A DNA stretch of 6,365 nt. It comes from Iamia sp052038315 (GTDB taxonomy: Bacteria; Actinomycetota; Acidimicrobiia; Acidimicrobiales; Iamiaceae). The stretch lies in contig JBQGCF010000380.1 of assembly GCA_052038315.1 (NCBI GenBank), positions 1 to 6,365 of the forward strand, given 5' to 3'. Below the pieces are notes generated by a model. It made no database searches. It was not told the DNA's origin and saw only the letters and a program-made list of their open reading frames with translations. Below are positions 1 to 4,981 of this stretch, in pieces (positions within the stretch are counted from its first letter, which is position 1; each line of letters starts with the position of its first letter). Made by a program: the position numbers and the translations under genes.

Positions 1-80
1 GTGGGGGGCACGAGTGCTCCTGTGGTCGACTCGCCGACGATGGCGAGGGGCCGCAGCGAGCCAGAGGGGTGCTGTCGCAT
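1..80 (-). CDS. Possible N-terminus of a gene cut by the left edge, perhaps GH15 glycosidase-like
   Basis: On the minus strand an ATG at 80-78 opens a frame that stays open to the window edge (26 codons visible), reading MRQHPSGSLRPLAIVGESTT then GALVPP. The stretch LAIVGESTTGALV resembles the opening of family 15 glycoside hydrolases and related trehalases, where a Tyr-Ala-(Leu/Ile)-(Ile/Leu)-Gly-Asp segment is followed by Thr-Ala-Ala-Leu-Val and then the substrate-site Asp-Gly-Ser-(Ile/Val)-Asp-Trp motif; that last motif would lie just outside the window. The third codon positions are mostly G or C in the middle of the segment, as in real genes here. No clear Shine-Dalgarno precedes the ATG. 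With so few residues this is a weak call; it could be a chance open frame. Confidence 0.35.
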   Translation of the reverse strand, partial: MRQHPSGSLRPLAIVGESTTGALVPP

Positions 81-129
81 CCGGTTCGAGAGGGCGGGGA
101 TCCGCCGTCGGGCTGCGCACCGGGACAGC

Positions 130-146
130 CGGCACCCGTGGTGCCG
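130..146 (-). terminator. Stem-loop after hemolysin III gene
   Basis: Bases 130-136 and 140-146 form a perfect 7-bp GC-rich stem around a 3-base loop. It lies about 60 bases past the stop of the minus-strand hemolysin III gene and about 50 bases before the putative start at 80, so it could end the first transcript. There is no T-tract. A TAnnnT sequence on the minus strand at 160-155 (TAGCGT) could instead be a -10 element for the leftmost gene, which would put the hairpin in a leader. Confidence 0.35.
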
Positions 147-204
147 AAGCGACCACGCTACCGGCTCACCCGTCCCGACCCACCATCCGGTCGGCCGGCC
201 CGGG

Positions 205-876
205 TCAGCCGGCGCTGATCAGGCCCAGGTTCATCACGAAGAGGAGGACGCCGGCGGTGACGCCCAGGACGTGCCACAGCTCGTGGTACCCGAACCAGGT
301 GGGCGAGAGCCGGGGCCGGCCGGCGGCGAAGAGGATCGCCCCGACCGTGTAGAGCACGCCGGCTGCCACCATCAGGGCGAGGGCACCGGGGTGGGCCAGC
401 AGAGCGGGCAGCGCGAGCAGGCCGGCCCAGCCGAGGACGATGTAGAGGGCGCCGCCCAGCTTCCGCAGCCGCTCGAAGGCGACCAGCTTGAGGACGACGC
501 CGGTGGCCGCGCCGGCCCACATCAGCCCGAGCAGGGCGGCCCGGGCCCAGCCGTCCATCAGCAGCAGCCCGGCGGGGGTCGCGCTGCCGGCGATCAGCAG
601 GTAGATCATCGAGTGGTCGGCCCGCTGCATGATCCGCCGGGCCCGGATCGAGCGGGCGAAGACGTGGTAGGTGCCGCTCGTGGCGTACAGGAGCAGCGAC
701 GACAGGCCGTAGACCCAGGCGGCGACGGTGGCCTCGGTGCTCTCGGCCGCCTGCACCAGCCAGACCAGGCCACCGATCGAGACGACCGCGGCCACCAGGT
801 GGAGCCGGCCGCGGAGGCGGGGGCGCTCGAGGACGGCCTTGAGCTGGCTGACGGCCTCGTCGACGGTCTCCACCAC
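205..876 (-). CDS. Hemolysin III family (PAQR/TrhA-type) integral membrane protein
   Basis: This is a 223-residue polytopic membrane protein of the hemolysin III / PAQR family, the usual length for bacterial members. About seven membrane segments are visible, starting near residues 25-42 and ending near 205-221. The family's metal-site pattern is complete: SGTYH at 67-71 (His71), RADHSMIY at 86-92 (Asp88) and GYHELWH at 197-202 (His198, His202), matching the three-His zinc site of adiponectin-receptor-like proteins. Bacterial relatives have been linked to membrane-fluidity or lipid homeostasis; the original haemolysin label is not a safe functional guide. The GTG start at 876 has a good Shine-Dalgarno (GAGGAGG, 889-883 on the minus strand) six bases upstream; a second GTG follows immediately at 873. 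It is transcribed away from the membrane-protein gene at 1017. The family call is secure, the cellular role is not. Confidence 0.93.
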   Translation of the reverse strand: MVETVDEAVSQLKAVLERPRLRGRLHLVAAVVSIGGLVWLVQAAESTEATVAAWVYGLSSLLLYATSGTYHVFARSIRARRIMQRADHSMIYLLIAGSATPAGLLLMDGWARAALLGLMWAGAATGVVLKLVAFERLRKLGGALYIVLGWAGLLALPALLAHPGALALMVAAGVLYTVGAILFAAGRPRLSPTWFGYHELWHVLGVTAGVLLFVMNLGLISAG

Positions 877-904
877 GGTGCACCTCCTCGCTGGGGCTCC
901 CGGA

Positions 905-920
905 CCTGTCGGTCGACAGG
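905..920. promoter_or_regulatory. Palindrome in the divergent promoter region
   Basis: CCTGTC (905-910) and GACAGG (915-920) form a perfect 6-bp inverted repeat with a GGTC spacer, inside the 140-base region between the divergent hemolysin III and membrane-protein genes. A minus-strand -10-like TACGTT lies at 942-937, which would place the repeat in the hemolysin III leader, upstream of its ribosome binding site. It could be an operator or a leader hairpin. No regulator is identified. Confidence 0.3.
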
Positions 921-1016
921 ATCCGGCCGTGAGGCGAACGTACCGGCCCGACCCCCGCCGGCCCAGGGCAGGGTGACCCCTGACCGGCGGCGACCGAGCG
1001 TGGCCGGCGCGTTACG

Positions 1017-1790
1017 GTGGTCCTCGTGCTGCTCGTGCTGCTCGCCCTGATCGTGGCGCTCGCCGCCGCGACCCGGTCCACCTGGAGCCCCTGCGGGCTC
1101 TCGATGCTGTCGACCATCACGCCGATGGCCGAGCAGTCCCGGGGCCACCGCTTCGGCGTGACCGCCACCTGGTTCATCGTCGGGGCCGGCCTCGGCGGCC
1201 TGACCCTCGGGGGCATCGCCGCCGGCCTGGCCGCCGGCCTCTCGGCCCTCGACCCGTCGACCACCGTCACGATCGGCGCCGCCGCCGTGCTGGCCGCCCT
1301 CGGTGCGCTCGTCGACGCCGGTGCCTTCGGCCGTCGCCCCCCGTTCTTCCGCCGCCAGGTCGACGACGCCTGGCTGGCCAGGTACCGGGCCTGGGTCTAC
1401 GGCGGCGGCTTCGGCTGGCAGATCGGCTTCGGCTTCGCCACCTACATCATGACGGCGGCCGTCGCCCTGACCGCCCTGCTCGCCGTGCTCACCACCTCGC
1501 CGCTGCAAGCCCTCGCCATCGGCCTGGTCTTCGGCCTGGCCCGTGGCCTCGTCGTCCTGCTCGGCGCCCGCATCACCTCGCCGGGCGCCCTGGGCGCCGT
1601 CCACCAGCGCCTCGACGCGCTGGAGGCCCCGGTCCGCTGGACCGTCGTCGGCGTCCAGGTCGGGGTCGCCGTCCTGGCCGGCATCGTGGCGTGGGGGCCC
1701 CTGGCCGCCCTGGCCATCGTCGTCGCCTGCGCCGTCGCCCTGGCCGTCCGCCTCCCGCTCGGCCTCCGGGAGCCCGCCCCCACCAGCTAG
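1017..1790 (+). CDS. Polytopic membrane protein with a WSPCGLSML motif, function unknown
   Basis: The 257-residue product is strongly hydrophobic, with about six or seven membrane spans (roughly 2-19, 47-76, 83-103, 130-158, 163-184, 206-226, 227-246). The first span runs straight into STWSPCGLSML (21-31), a Ser-Pro-Cys turn reminiscent of the one after the first helix in CcdA/DsbD-type thiol-redox transporters. However, there is only one cysteine near the membrane start and the rest does not match CcdA in an obvious way. Other notable stretches are WVYGGGFGWQIGFGFATY (126-143) and FGLARGLVVLLGAR (172-185), followed by a short amphipathic segment. There is no conventional Shine-Dalgarno. GTG1017 gives a full-length first helix; GTG1026, seven bases after a -10-like TACGGT (1013-1018), is an alternative leaderless start. 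The stop overlaps the stop of the convergent patatin gene by three bases. I do not recognise a named family. Confidence 0.8.
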   Translation: MVLVLLVLLALIVALAAATRSTWSPCGLSMLSTITPMAEQSRGHRFGVTATWFIVGAGLGGLTLGGIAAGLAAGLSALDPSTTVTIGAAAVLAALGALVDAGAFGRRPPFFRRQVDDAWLARYRAWVYGGGFGWQIGFGFATYIMTAAVALTALLAVLTTSPLQALAIGLVFGLARGLVVLLGARITSPGALGAVHQRLDALEAPVRWTVVGVQVGVAVLAGIVAWGPLAALAIVVACAVALAVRLPLGLREPAPTS

Positions 1791-1798
1791 TGCTGGTG
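1781..1798. terminator. Bidirectional stem-loop holding both stop codons
   Basis: CACCAGC (1781-1787) pairs perfectly with GCTGGTG (1792-1798) around the 4-base loop TAGT. The plus-strand stop of the membrane protein (1788-1790) lies in that loop, and the minus-strand stop of the patatin gene (1789-1787) spans the loop and the last base of the left arm. The position at a convergent junction and the perfect stem support a terminator that works in both directions, although no T-tract is present. Confidence 0.55.
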
Positions 1799-2635
1799 CA
1801 GGCCCACCGGCGCCCCGCCGGTGCGGCCGGCGCGGAGCCACTGCTCGGTGGAGACCCGGGCGTCGGCGATCAGCTGGGCCGAGCGACCGAAGTCCGTCGG
1901 CCCCACCCGCACCGGGCACAGCGGGGGCACGACGTCCCCTGCGACCGGGCCGAGTCTGGGGAACCCGTCGATCCCCCGCCCCGAGCGCACGGTGGGCCGG
2001 GCGGCAGCCCCGGCGGCTCGTTGACCCGGCGCCAGCCCGAGCCGGCGAGCGCAGCGAGCCTCGGCGGGGATGGGCCCGCCCAACCCGACGCTCGCGAGCA
2101 GGCGAGGCCGCCGGCGACCTGGCTTCGGGGCGTTGTCGACGACCCCGCCGTCCATGTAGGTCCGACCGGCCAGCTCGACGGGCGGGAAGATGCCGGGGAT
2201 GGCCGCGCTGGCCAGCACCGACTCGACCGCCGGACCCCGGGAGAGGGGCACGTTGGCCGAGGTGCAGACGTCGACGGCGACGACCGTGACCGGCACCGGC
2301 GCCTCCTCCAGCAGCCGGTAGGGCAGGTGCGTGCGGACGAGCCGGGACAGGCCGTCGGGTGAGACCAGGCCCTGCTCCCGGCCCCGGGCGCTGCGCAGGC
2401 TGCGGGCCGCGGTGGTGGGGAAGATCTCCTGCCGGCGCAGCCGGGACCACACCCCGGCGAGGGACTGGGCGCCGCCGCCCCCAGGCCGACCGGCCATGAA
2501 GGTGGCGTTGACCGCCCCGACCGACGTCCCGACGTAGAGGTCCGGCCGCACCCCGGCCTCCTCCAGGGCGAGCAGCATCCCGACCTGCACCGCGCCGAGG
2601 TTCCCGCCCCCCGTCAGCACGAACGCCCTGGCCAC
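1787..2635 (-). CDS. Patatin-like phospholipase with an atypical middle segment
   Basis: This is a 282-residue patatin-domain lipid acyl hydrolase using a Ser-Asp dyad. The oxyanion-hole glycine loop is at residues 9-14 (GGGNLG), the nucleophile elbow GTSVG at 36-40 (Ser38), and the catalytic aspartate in MDGGVVDN at 161-168 (Asp162). The C-terminal part VVPPLCPV (235-242) followed by DFGRSAQLI (248-256) and TEQWL (263-267) also fits bacterial relatives. Between them, residues 171-233 are arginine- and proline-rich and lack the usual helices that follow the aspartate motif, so the fold may be damaged (see the separate entry for 1937-2125). The start is GTG at 2635, giving the MARAFVLTGGG opening typical of the family; no clear Shine-Dalgarno is seen. 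The gene is divergent from the CYP125-like gene and shares its 65-base promoter region with the KstR-like palindrome. Activity is uncertain because of the odd segment. Confidence 0.82.
   Translation of the reverse strand: MARAFVLTGGGNLGAVQVGMLLALEEAGVRPDLYVGTSVGAVNATFMAGRPGGGGAQSLAGVWSRLRRQEIFPTTAARSLRSARGREQGLVSPDGLSRLVRTHLPYRLLEEAPVPVTVVAVDVCTSANVPLSRGPAVESVLASAAIPGIFPPVELAGRTYMDGGVVDNAPKPGRRRPRLLASVGLGGPIPAEARCARRLGLAPGQRAAGAAARPTVRSGRGIDGFPRLGPVAGDVVPPLCPVRVGPTDFGRSAQLIADARVSTEQWLRAGRTGGAPVGLHQH
1805..1823. terminator. Second perfect stem-loop at the patatin 3' end
   Basis: CACCGGCG (1805-1812) pairs with CGCCGGTG (1816-1823), eight base pairs around a CCC loop. It lies in the last codons of the patatin gene, seven bases from the stem-loop at 1781-1798. 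The tandem arrangement would serve transcripts coming from the left, after the membrane-protein stop. It could also simply be a GC-rich coding repeat. Confidence 0.4.
1937..2125. other. Non-homologous, repeat-rich segment inside the patatin gene
   Basis: This segment encodes patatin residues 171-233. On the minus strand it reads in frame without stops, yet none of the three minus-strand frames gives a recognisable patatin continuation, so a simple pair of frameshifts does not explain it. It contains GCGAGC twice, three bases apart (2045-2050 and 2054-2059), the inverted repeat GGCGGG/CCCGCC (2063-2068, 2075-2080) and the palindrome GCTCGCGAGC (2090-2099). Recognisable family sequence resumes in the same frame on both sides. 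A replaced or inserted non-coding repeat is one explanation; an assembly error or an unusual subfamily are others. Confidence 0.4.
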
Positions 2636-2675
2636 CGTCCGAGCCTGCCACCACCCGCTCGCGTGCGTGAGGGAT

Positions 2676-2689
2676 TGGAACGCGTTCTA
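2676..2689. promoter_or_regulatory. KstR-type operator
   Basis: TGGAACGCGTTCTA matches every fixed position of the published KstR motif TnnAACnnGTTnnA, with a perfect 10-bp palindromic core GAACGCGTTC (2678-2687). KstR is the TetR-family repressor of the sterol catabolism regulon in mycobacteria and rhodococci, and cyp125 is among its targets. The site lies between the divergent patatin and CYP125-like genes and overlaps the proposed P450 -10 element, so binding would block that promoter and could also affect patatin. No kstR gene is in the window. Confidence 0.75.
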
Positions 2690-2693
2690 GTGT
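2688..2693 (+). promoter_or_regulatory. Proposed -10 element for the CYP125-like gene
   Basis: TAGTGT fits the actinobacterial TAnnnT pattern and ends seven bases before GTG2701, so transcription would begin at or next to that start codon and the message would be leaderless. No convincing -35 hexamer is seen at the usual distance. The element shares two bases with the KstR-like operator. Confidence 0.4.
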
Positions 2694-2700
2694 GGGACGC

Positions 2701-3933
2701 GTGACCGACACCTCCCTCGACGGCCTCGACCTCACCAGCGCCGACCTCTACGCCGAGCGGGTCCCGCTCGAGGAGTTCGCCACCCTGCGCAAGACCGCCC
2801 CGGTCTGGTGGAACGCCCAGACCGTGGAGAGCTCGGGCTTCTCCGACGGCGGGTTCTGGGTGCTCTCCCGCCACGCCGACGTCAAGGAGGTGTCCGGCGC
2901 CCGGGAGGGCTGGTCGGTCGCCGAGAACGGGTCGATCATCGCCTTCGAGGGCCAGCGCATCGAGGACTCGATCGACATGCAGCGCCTGCTGCTGCTCAAC
3001 ATGGACCCGCCCCACCACACCGAGGTGCGGGGGATCATCAACAAGGGCTGCTTCACGCCCCGGGCCATCTCCAAGCTGGAGGACGGGCTGCGGGAGCGGG
3101 CCCACCGGATCGTCGAGCAGGCGGTGGCCAAGGGCGACGGCAACTTCGTCGTCGACATGGCCGCCGAGCTGCCGCTCCAGGCCCTGGCCGACGTCGTCGG
3201 CTTCCCGCAGGAGGACCGGGCCAAGATCTTCGAGTGGTCGAACCAGATGATCGGCGGCACCGACCCCGACTTCGACGGTGACCCGCTCGTCGCCGCCACC
3301 GAGCTGCTGGCCTACGGCTACACGCTGGGCGAGGAGCGGCGGGGCTGCCCGATGGACGACGTCGTCACCCGGCTCGTCCAGGCCGACTCGCCCGACGGCG
3401 CCCTCAGCTCCGAGGAGTTCGGCTGGTTCATCATGATCCTGGCCGTGGCCGGCAACGAGACCACCCGCAACGCCATCACCCACGGCATGCAGGCCTTCTT
3501 CGACCACCCCGACCAGTGGGAGCTGTTCAAGGAGCAGCGCCCCACCACCGCGGCCGACGAGGTCGTGCGGTGGGCCACGCCGGTGGTGTCGTTCCAGCGC
3601 ACCGCGACGGTCGACCAGGTCGTCGGCGGCCAGGAGATCAAGAAGGGCGAGCGGGTCGGGCTCTTCTACGCCTCGGCCAACCGCGACGAGTCGGTGTTCG
3701 CCGATCCCGACCGCTTCGACATCCTGCGGGACCCGAACCCCCACGTCGGGTTCGGCGGCGGCGGCGCCCACTTCTGCATCGGGGCGAACCTGGCCCGCAT
3801 GGAGATCAACCTGATCTTCGAGGCCATCGCCGACCTGGCCCCCGACATCGCCCCGCTCGGCCCGCCGAAGCGCCTGCGGATGGGCTGGCTCAACGGCGTC
3901 AAGGAGCTCCCGGTCCGCTACCGGGCGAGCTGA
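2701..3933 (+). CDS. cyp125: Cytochrome P450, CYP125 family (steroid C26/C27 monooxygenase)
   Basis: This is a soluble bacterial class I P450 of 410 residues (413 if GTG2692 is used). Numbering from GTG2701, the I-helix oxygen-activation motif AGNETT is at 250-255, the ExxR pair is Glu287/Arg290 and the haem-thiolate loop GFGGGGAHFCIG has Cys359 as axial ligand. Long stretches match Mycobacterium CYP125 as I remember it: LYAERVPLEEFA, NMDPPHHTEVR, RATPV-like VRWATPVVSFQRTA, PNPHVGFGG, IGANLARMEINLIF and the near-terminal RLRMGWLNGVK. CYP125 oxidises the terminal side-chain carbon of cholesterol or cholest-4-en-3-one through alcohol and aldehyde to the acid, the entry to side-chain beta-oxidation, using electrons from ferredoxin and its reductase, which are not in the window. 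The KstR-like operator just upstream supports the assignment independently. I prefer GTG2701 because it lies seven bases from a -10-like sequence; GTG2692 is possible. The 3' end overlaps the convergent phosphoribosyltransferase gene by 35 bases. Confidence 0.92.
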   Translation: MTDTSLDGLDLTSADLYAERVPLEEFATLRKTAPVWWNAQTVESSGFSDGGFWVLSRHADVKEVSGAREGWSVAENGSIIAFEGQRIEDSIDMQRLLLLNMDPPHHTEVRGIINKGCFTPRAISKLEDGLRERAHRIVEQAVAKGDGNFVVDMAAELPLQALADVVGFPQEDRAKIFEWSNQMIGGTDPDFDGDPLVAATELLAYGYTLGEERRGCPMDDVVTRLVQADSPDGALSSEEFGWFIMILAVAGNETTRNAITHGMQAFFDHPDQWELFKEQRPTTAADEVVRWATPVVSFQRTATVDQVVGGQEIKKGERVGLFYASANRDESVFADPDRFDILRDPNPHVGFGGGGAHFCIGANLARMEINLIFEAIADLAPDIAPLGPPKRLRMGWLNGVKELPVRYRAS

Positions 3934-4549
3934 GCAGGGCGAGGACCTCCTCGTCGCTGGTCTGGCGGAAGTCGCCGTACCACTCCCCGACCGAGCCCAG
4001 GTCGGGCCGGACGTTGGGGCAGACGACCTCCTCGGCCACCGCCTCCAGCCGGTCGATCGTCGACGGCGGCCCGACCGGGACGCCGAGCACGATCCGGCGG
4101 GCGCCGAGGTGGGCGACGCTGCGCAGCGCGGCCTCGGCCGTGGCCCCGGTGGCCAGGCCGTCGTCGACGACCACCACGTCCCGCCCCGCCAGGCGGGGCA
4201 GCGAGCGGTCGCCCCGGTAGGCGGCGACCCGGCGGGCCAGCTCGGCCCGCTCGGCGGCGATCGTGCCCTCGATCGACTCCAGGTCGGGCGGCCGGTGGCC
4301 CACGGCCTCGCCCCAGACGACGTGGTCGCTGCCCTCGGCGATGGCGCCCAGGGCCAGCTCGGGCCGGCGGGGCGCCCCGATCTTCCGCACGACCAGGACG
4401 TCGAGCAGCCCGCCGAGGGCGCCGGCCACGGGCGCGGCCACCGGCACCCCGCCCCGTGGGAGGGCCAGCACGACGGGATCGACCCACGCCTGGCCGCCCA
4501 GCGCGGCGGCCAGCACCTCCCCGGCGTGCGTCCGATCCCGGTACCTCAC
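3899..4549 (-). CDS. Phosphoribosyltransferase-domain protein
   Basis: This 216-residue protein belongs to the stand-alone PRTase-fold group related to purine phosphoribosyltransferases. The PRPP-binding signature VVVVDDGLATGAT is at residues 125-137, preceded by the PRG(G) turn (LALPRGGVPVA, 29-38) and VVRKIGAP (53-60), and followed by the family's usual C-terminal NVRPDLGSVGEWYGDFRQTS (179-198). Members are often found near or fused to dienelactone-hydrolase-like domains and their substrate is generally unknown; no base specificity can be read from the sequence. The start is GTG at 4549. No Shine-Dalgarno is present, and TAGGTC on the minus strand (4561-4556) six bases upstream could be the -10 of a leaderless message. 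The last dozen codons overlap the P450 gene end, and the C-terminal SSPGSGPGAP is therefore constrained by the opposite frame. It is divergent from the guanidine riboswitch and exporter. Confidence 0.9.
   Translation of the reverse strand: MRYRDRTHAGEVLAAALGGQAWVDPVVLALPRGGVPVAAPVAGALGGLLDVLVVRKIGAPRRPELALGAIAEGSDHVVWGEAVGHRPPDLESIEGTIAAERAELARRVAAYRGDRSLPRLAGRDVVVVDDGLATGATAEAALRSVAHLGARRIVLGVPVGPPSTIDRLEAVAEEVVCPNVRPDLGSVGEWYGDFRQTSDEEVLALLSSPGSGPGAP
3906..3930. terminator. Stem-loop in the P450/PRTase overlap
   Basis: CCCGGT (3909-3914) pairs with ACCGGG (3920-3925) around a 5-base loop, and GCT (3906-3908) can pair with AGC (3928-3930) across a 2-base bulge. It ends directly before the P450 stop (3931-3933) and lies just inside the PRTase stop (3901-3899), so it could slow or end transcription from both directions. 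It has no T-tract. Confidence 0.4.
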
Positions 4550-4573
4550 GACCGCGACCTACCCGCCTGTCGC

Positions 4574-4579
4574 TAGTCT
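4574..4579 (+). promoter_or_regulatory. Possible -10 element for the guanidine exporter
   Basis: TAGTCT fits TAnnnT and would start a transcript near 4586, leaving a leader of about 75 bases that holds the complete guanidine-III aptamer. The -35 region is poor. The placement is supported mainly by its fit to the riboswitch. Confidence 0.4.
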
Positions 4580-4605
4580 GAACGGGTCCGCCGGGATCCG
4601 GTGGA

Positions 4606-4647
4606 GCCGACGAGGGTGTCCCGTACCGGCCGGTGCGAAGACGGGGC
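4606..4647 (+). promoter_or_regulatory. Guanidine-III (ykkC-III) riboswitch aptamer
   Basis: The element senses guanidinium. Compared with the Thermobifida-type aptamer as I remember it, the conserved ACGAGG follows the 5' pseudoknot strand (4610-4615), a 7-bp hairpin stem is formed by GTCCCGT (4618-4624) and ACGGGGC (4641-4647), the enclosed loop is 16 bases as in the reference, and the loop ends in the conserved AAG (4638-4640). The pseudoknot strand GCCG (4606-4609) pairs with CGGC (4627-4630), at the same loop positions where the reference has CCGG with CCGG, so both strands have changed together. The stem differs from the reference by compensatory changes too. The element lies 13 bases ahead of the start of a Gdx-type SMR exporter, a classic partner for guanidine riboswitches. 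I see no reason to prefer the larger ykkC type I or the tandem-hairpin type II. Confidence 0.85.
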
Positions 4648-4662
4648 TCGGGAGGCTCCCGT
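4641..4662 (+). promoter_or_regulatory. Competing hairpin that would hide the ribosome binding site
   Basis: ACGGGG (4641-4646) can pair with TCCCGT (4657-4662), with one G-U pair, enclosing the Shine-Dalgarno GGGAGG (4650-4655) in the loop and covering the first two bases of the GTG start (4661). The left arm is the same sequence that forms the 3' side of the aptamer stem, so the two folds exclude each other. Guanidine binding should favour the aptamer and free the start, a translational on-switch. This is inferred from base pairing only. Confidence 0.6.
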
Positions 4663-4981
4663 GCCCTGGATCCTGCTCGTCGTCGCCGGTCTGCTCGAGG
4701 TGGCGTGGGCGTCGACCCTGCCCGCCACCGACGGCCTGACCAGGCCCGCCCCGACCGCCCTGTTCCTCGCCCTGCTGGCCGCGTCGATGGTCGCCCTGGC
4801 CAAGGCCAGCGAGGACATCCCGCTCGGCACCGCCTACGGCGTGTGGGTCGGGATCGCGGTCGGCGCCGCCACCGTCGGCATCGTCGCCCACGGCGACCCG
4901 GCCTCGCCGGCCCGCATCGGCTTCCTGGCCCTGCTGGTCGTGGCCATCGTCGGCCTGAAGGCGACCGGCGGCGCCCACTAG
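4661..4981 (+). CDS. gdx: SMR-family guanidinium exporter, Gdx/SugE type
   Basis: This is a small multidrug resistance protein of 106 residues with four membrane helices, predicted to work as a dual-topology homodimer that exchanges guanidinium for protons. Gdx markers are present at the numbering used for studied Gdx proteins: Gly10, Glu13 and Trp16 in GLLEVAW, Ser42 in AASM, and Tyr59 and Trp62 in AYGVW. The opening MPWILLVVAGLLEV and the GLKATGG tail are close to SugE/Gdx proteins. GTG4661 is chosen because it follows a strong GGGAGG (4650-4655) by five bases and gives the standard length; the in-frame GTG4601 would start inside the upstream sequence and cross the aptamer. In the third helix the sequence WVGIAVG appears one residue shorter than the usual WTGIGAVG, so the second glycine of the SMR GxG packing motif falls on Ala66. 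The upstream guanidine-III riboswitch confirms the substrate expectation. Confidence 0.92.
   Translation: MPWILLVVAGLLEVAWASTLPATDGLTRPAPTALFLALLAASMVALAKASEDIPLGTAYGVWVGIAVGAATVGIVAHGDPASPARIGFLALLVVAIVGLKATGGAH

Noticed and set aside
76..105. GGTTCGAG resembling a tRNA T-arm
   Set aside because: The flanking bases do not form a 5-bp T-stem and no anticodon or acceptor arms are present.
1..1050. 349-codon open frame on the plus strand
   Set aside because: It runs antisense through the hemolysin III gene and its product is Gly/Gln/Asp-rich low-complexity sequence without motifs, typical of an opposite-strand shadow in GC-rich DNA.
2044..2099. Insertion sequence or CRISPR-like repeat
   Set aside because: The repeats are only six to ten bases, there is no transposase, no target duplication and no regular spacing.
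1937..2125. Two compensating frameshifts in patatin
   Set aside because: Reading the segment in the other two minus-strand frames does not produce the expected patatin continuation, so a simple frameshift pair does not restore it.
606..2735. 709-codon open frame on the minus strand
   Set aside because: It crosses four real genes and intergenic regions, is Arg/Gly/Ala-rich and shows no family motif.
2614..3771. 385-codon open frame antisense to the P450
   Set aside because: The plus-strand frame has all P450 motifs; the antisense product has only the composition expected from its complement.
4601..4660. Upstream GTG start giving a 126-residue SMR protein
   Set aside because: The extra 20 residues are hydrophilic, cross the aptamer and exceed the family length; GTG4661 has a strong ribosome binding site.
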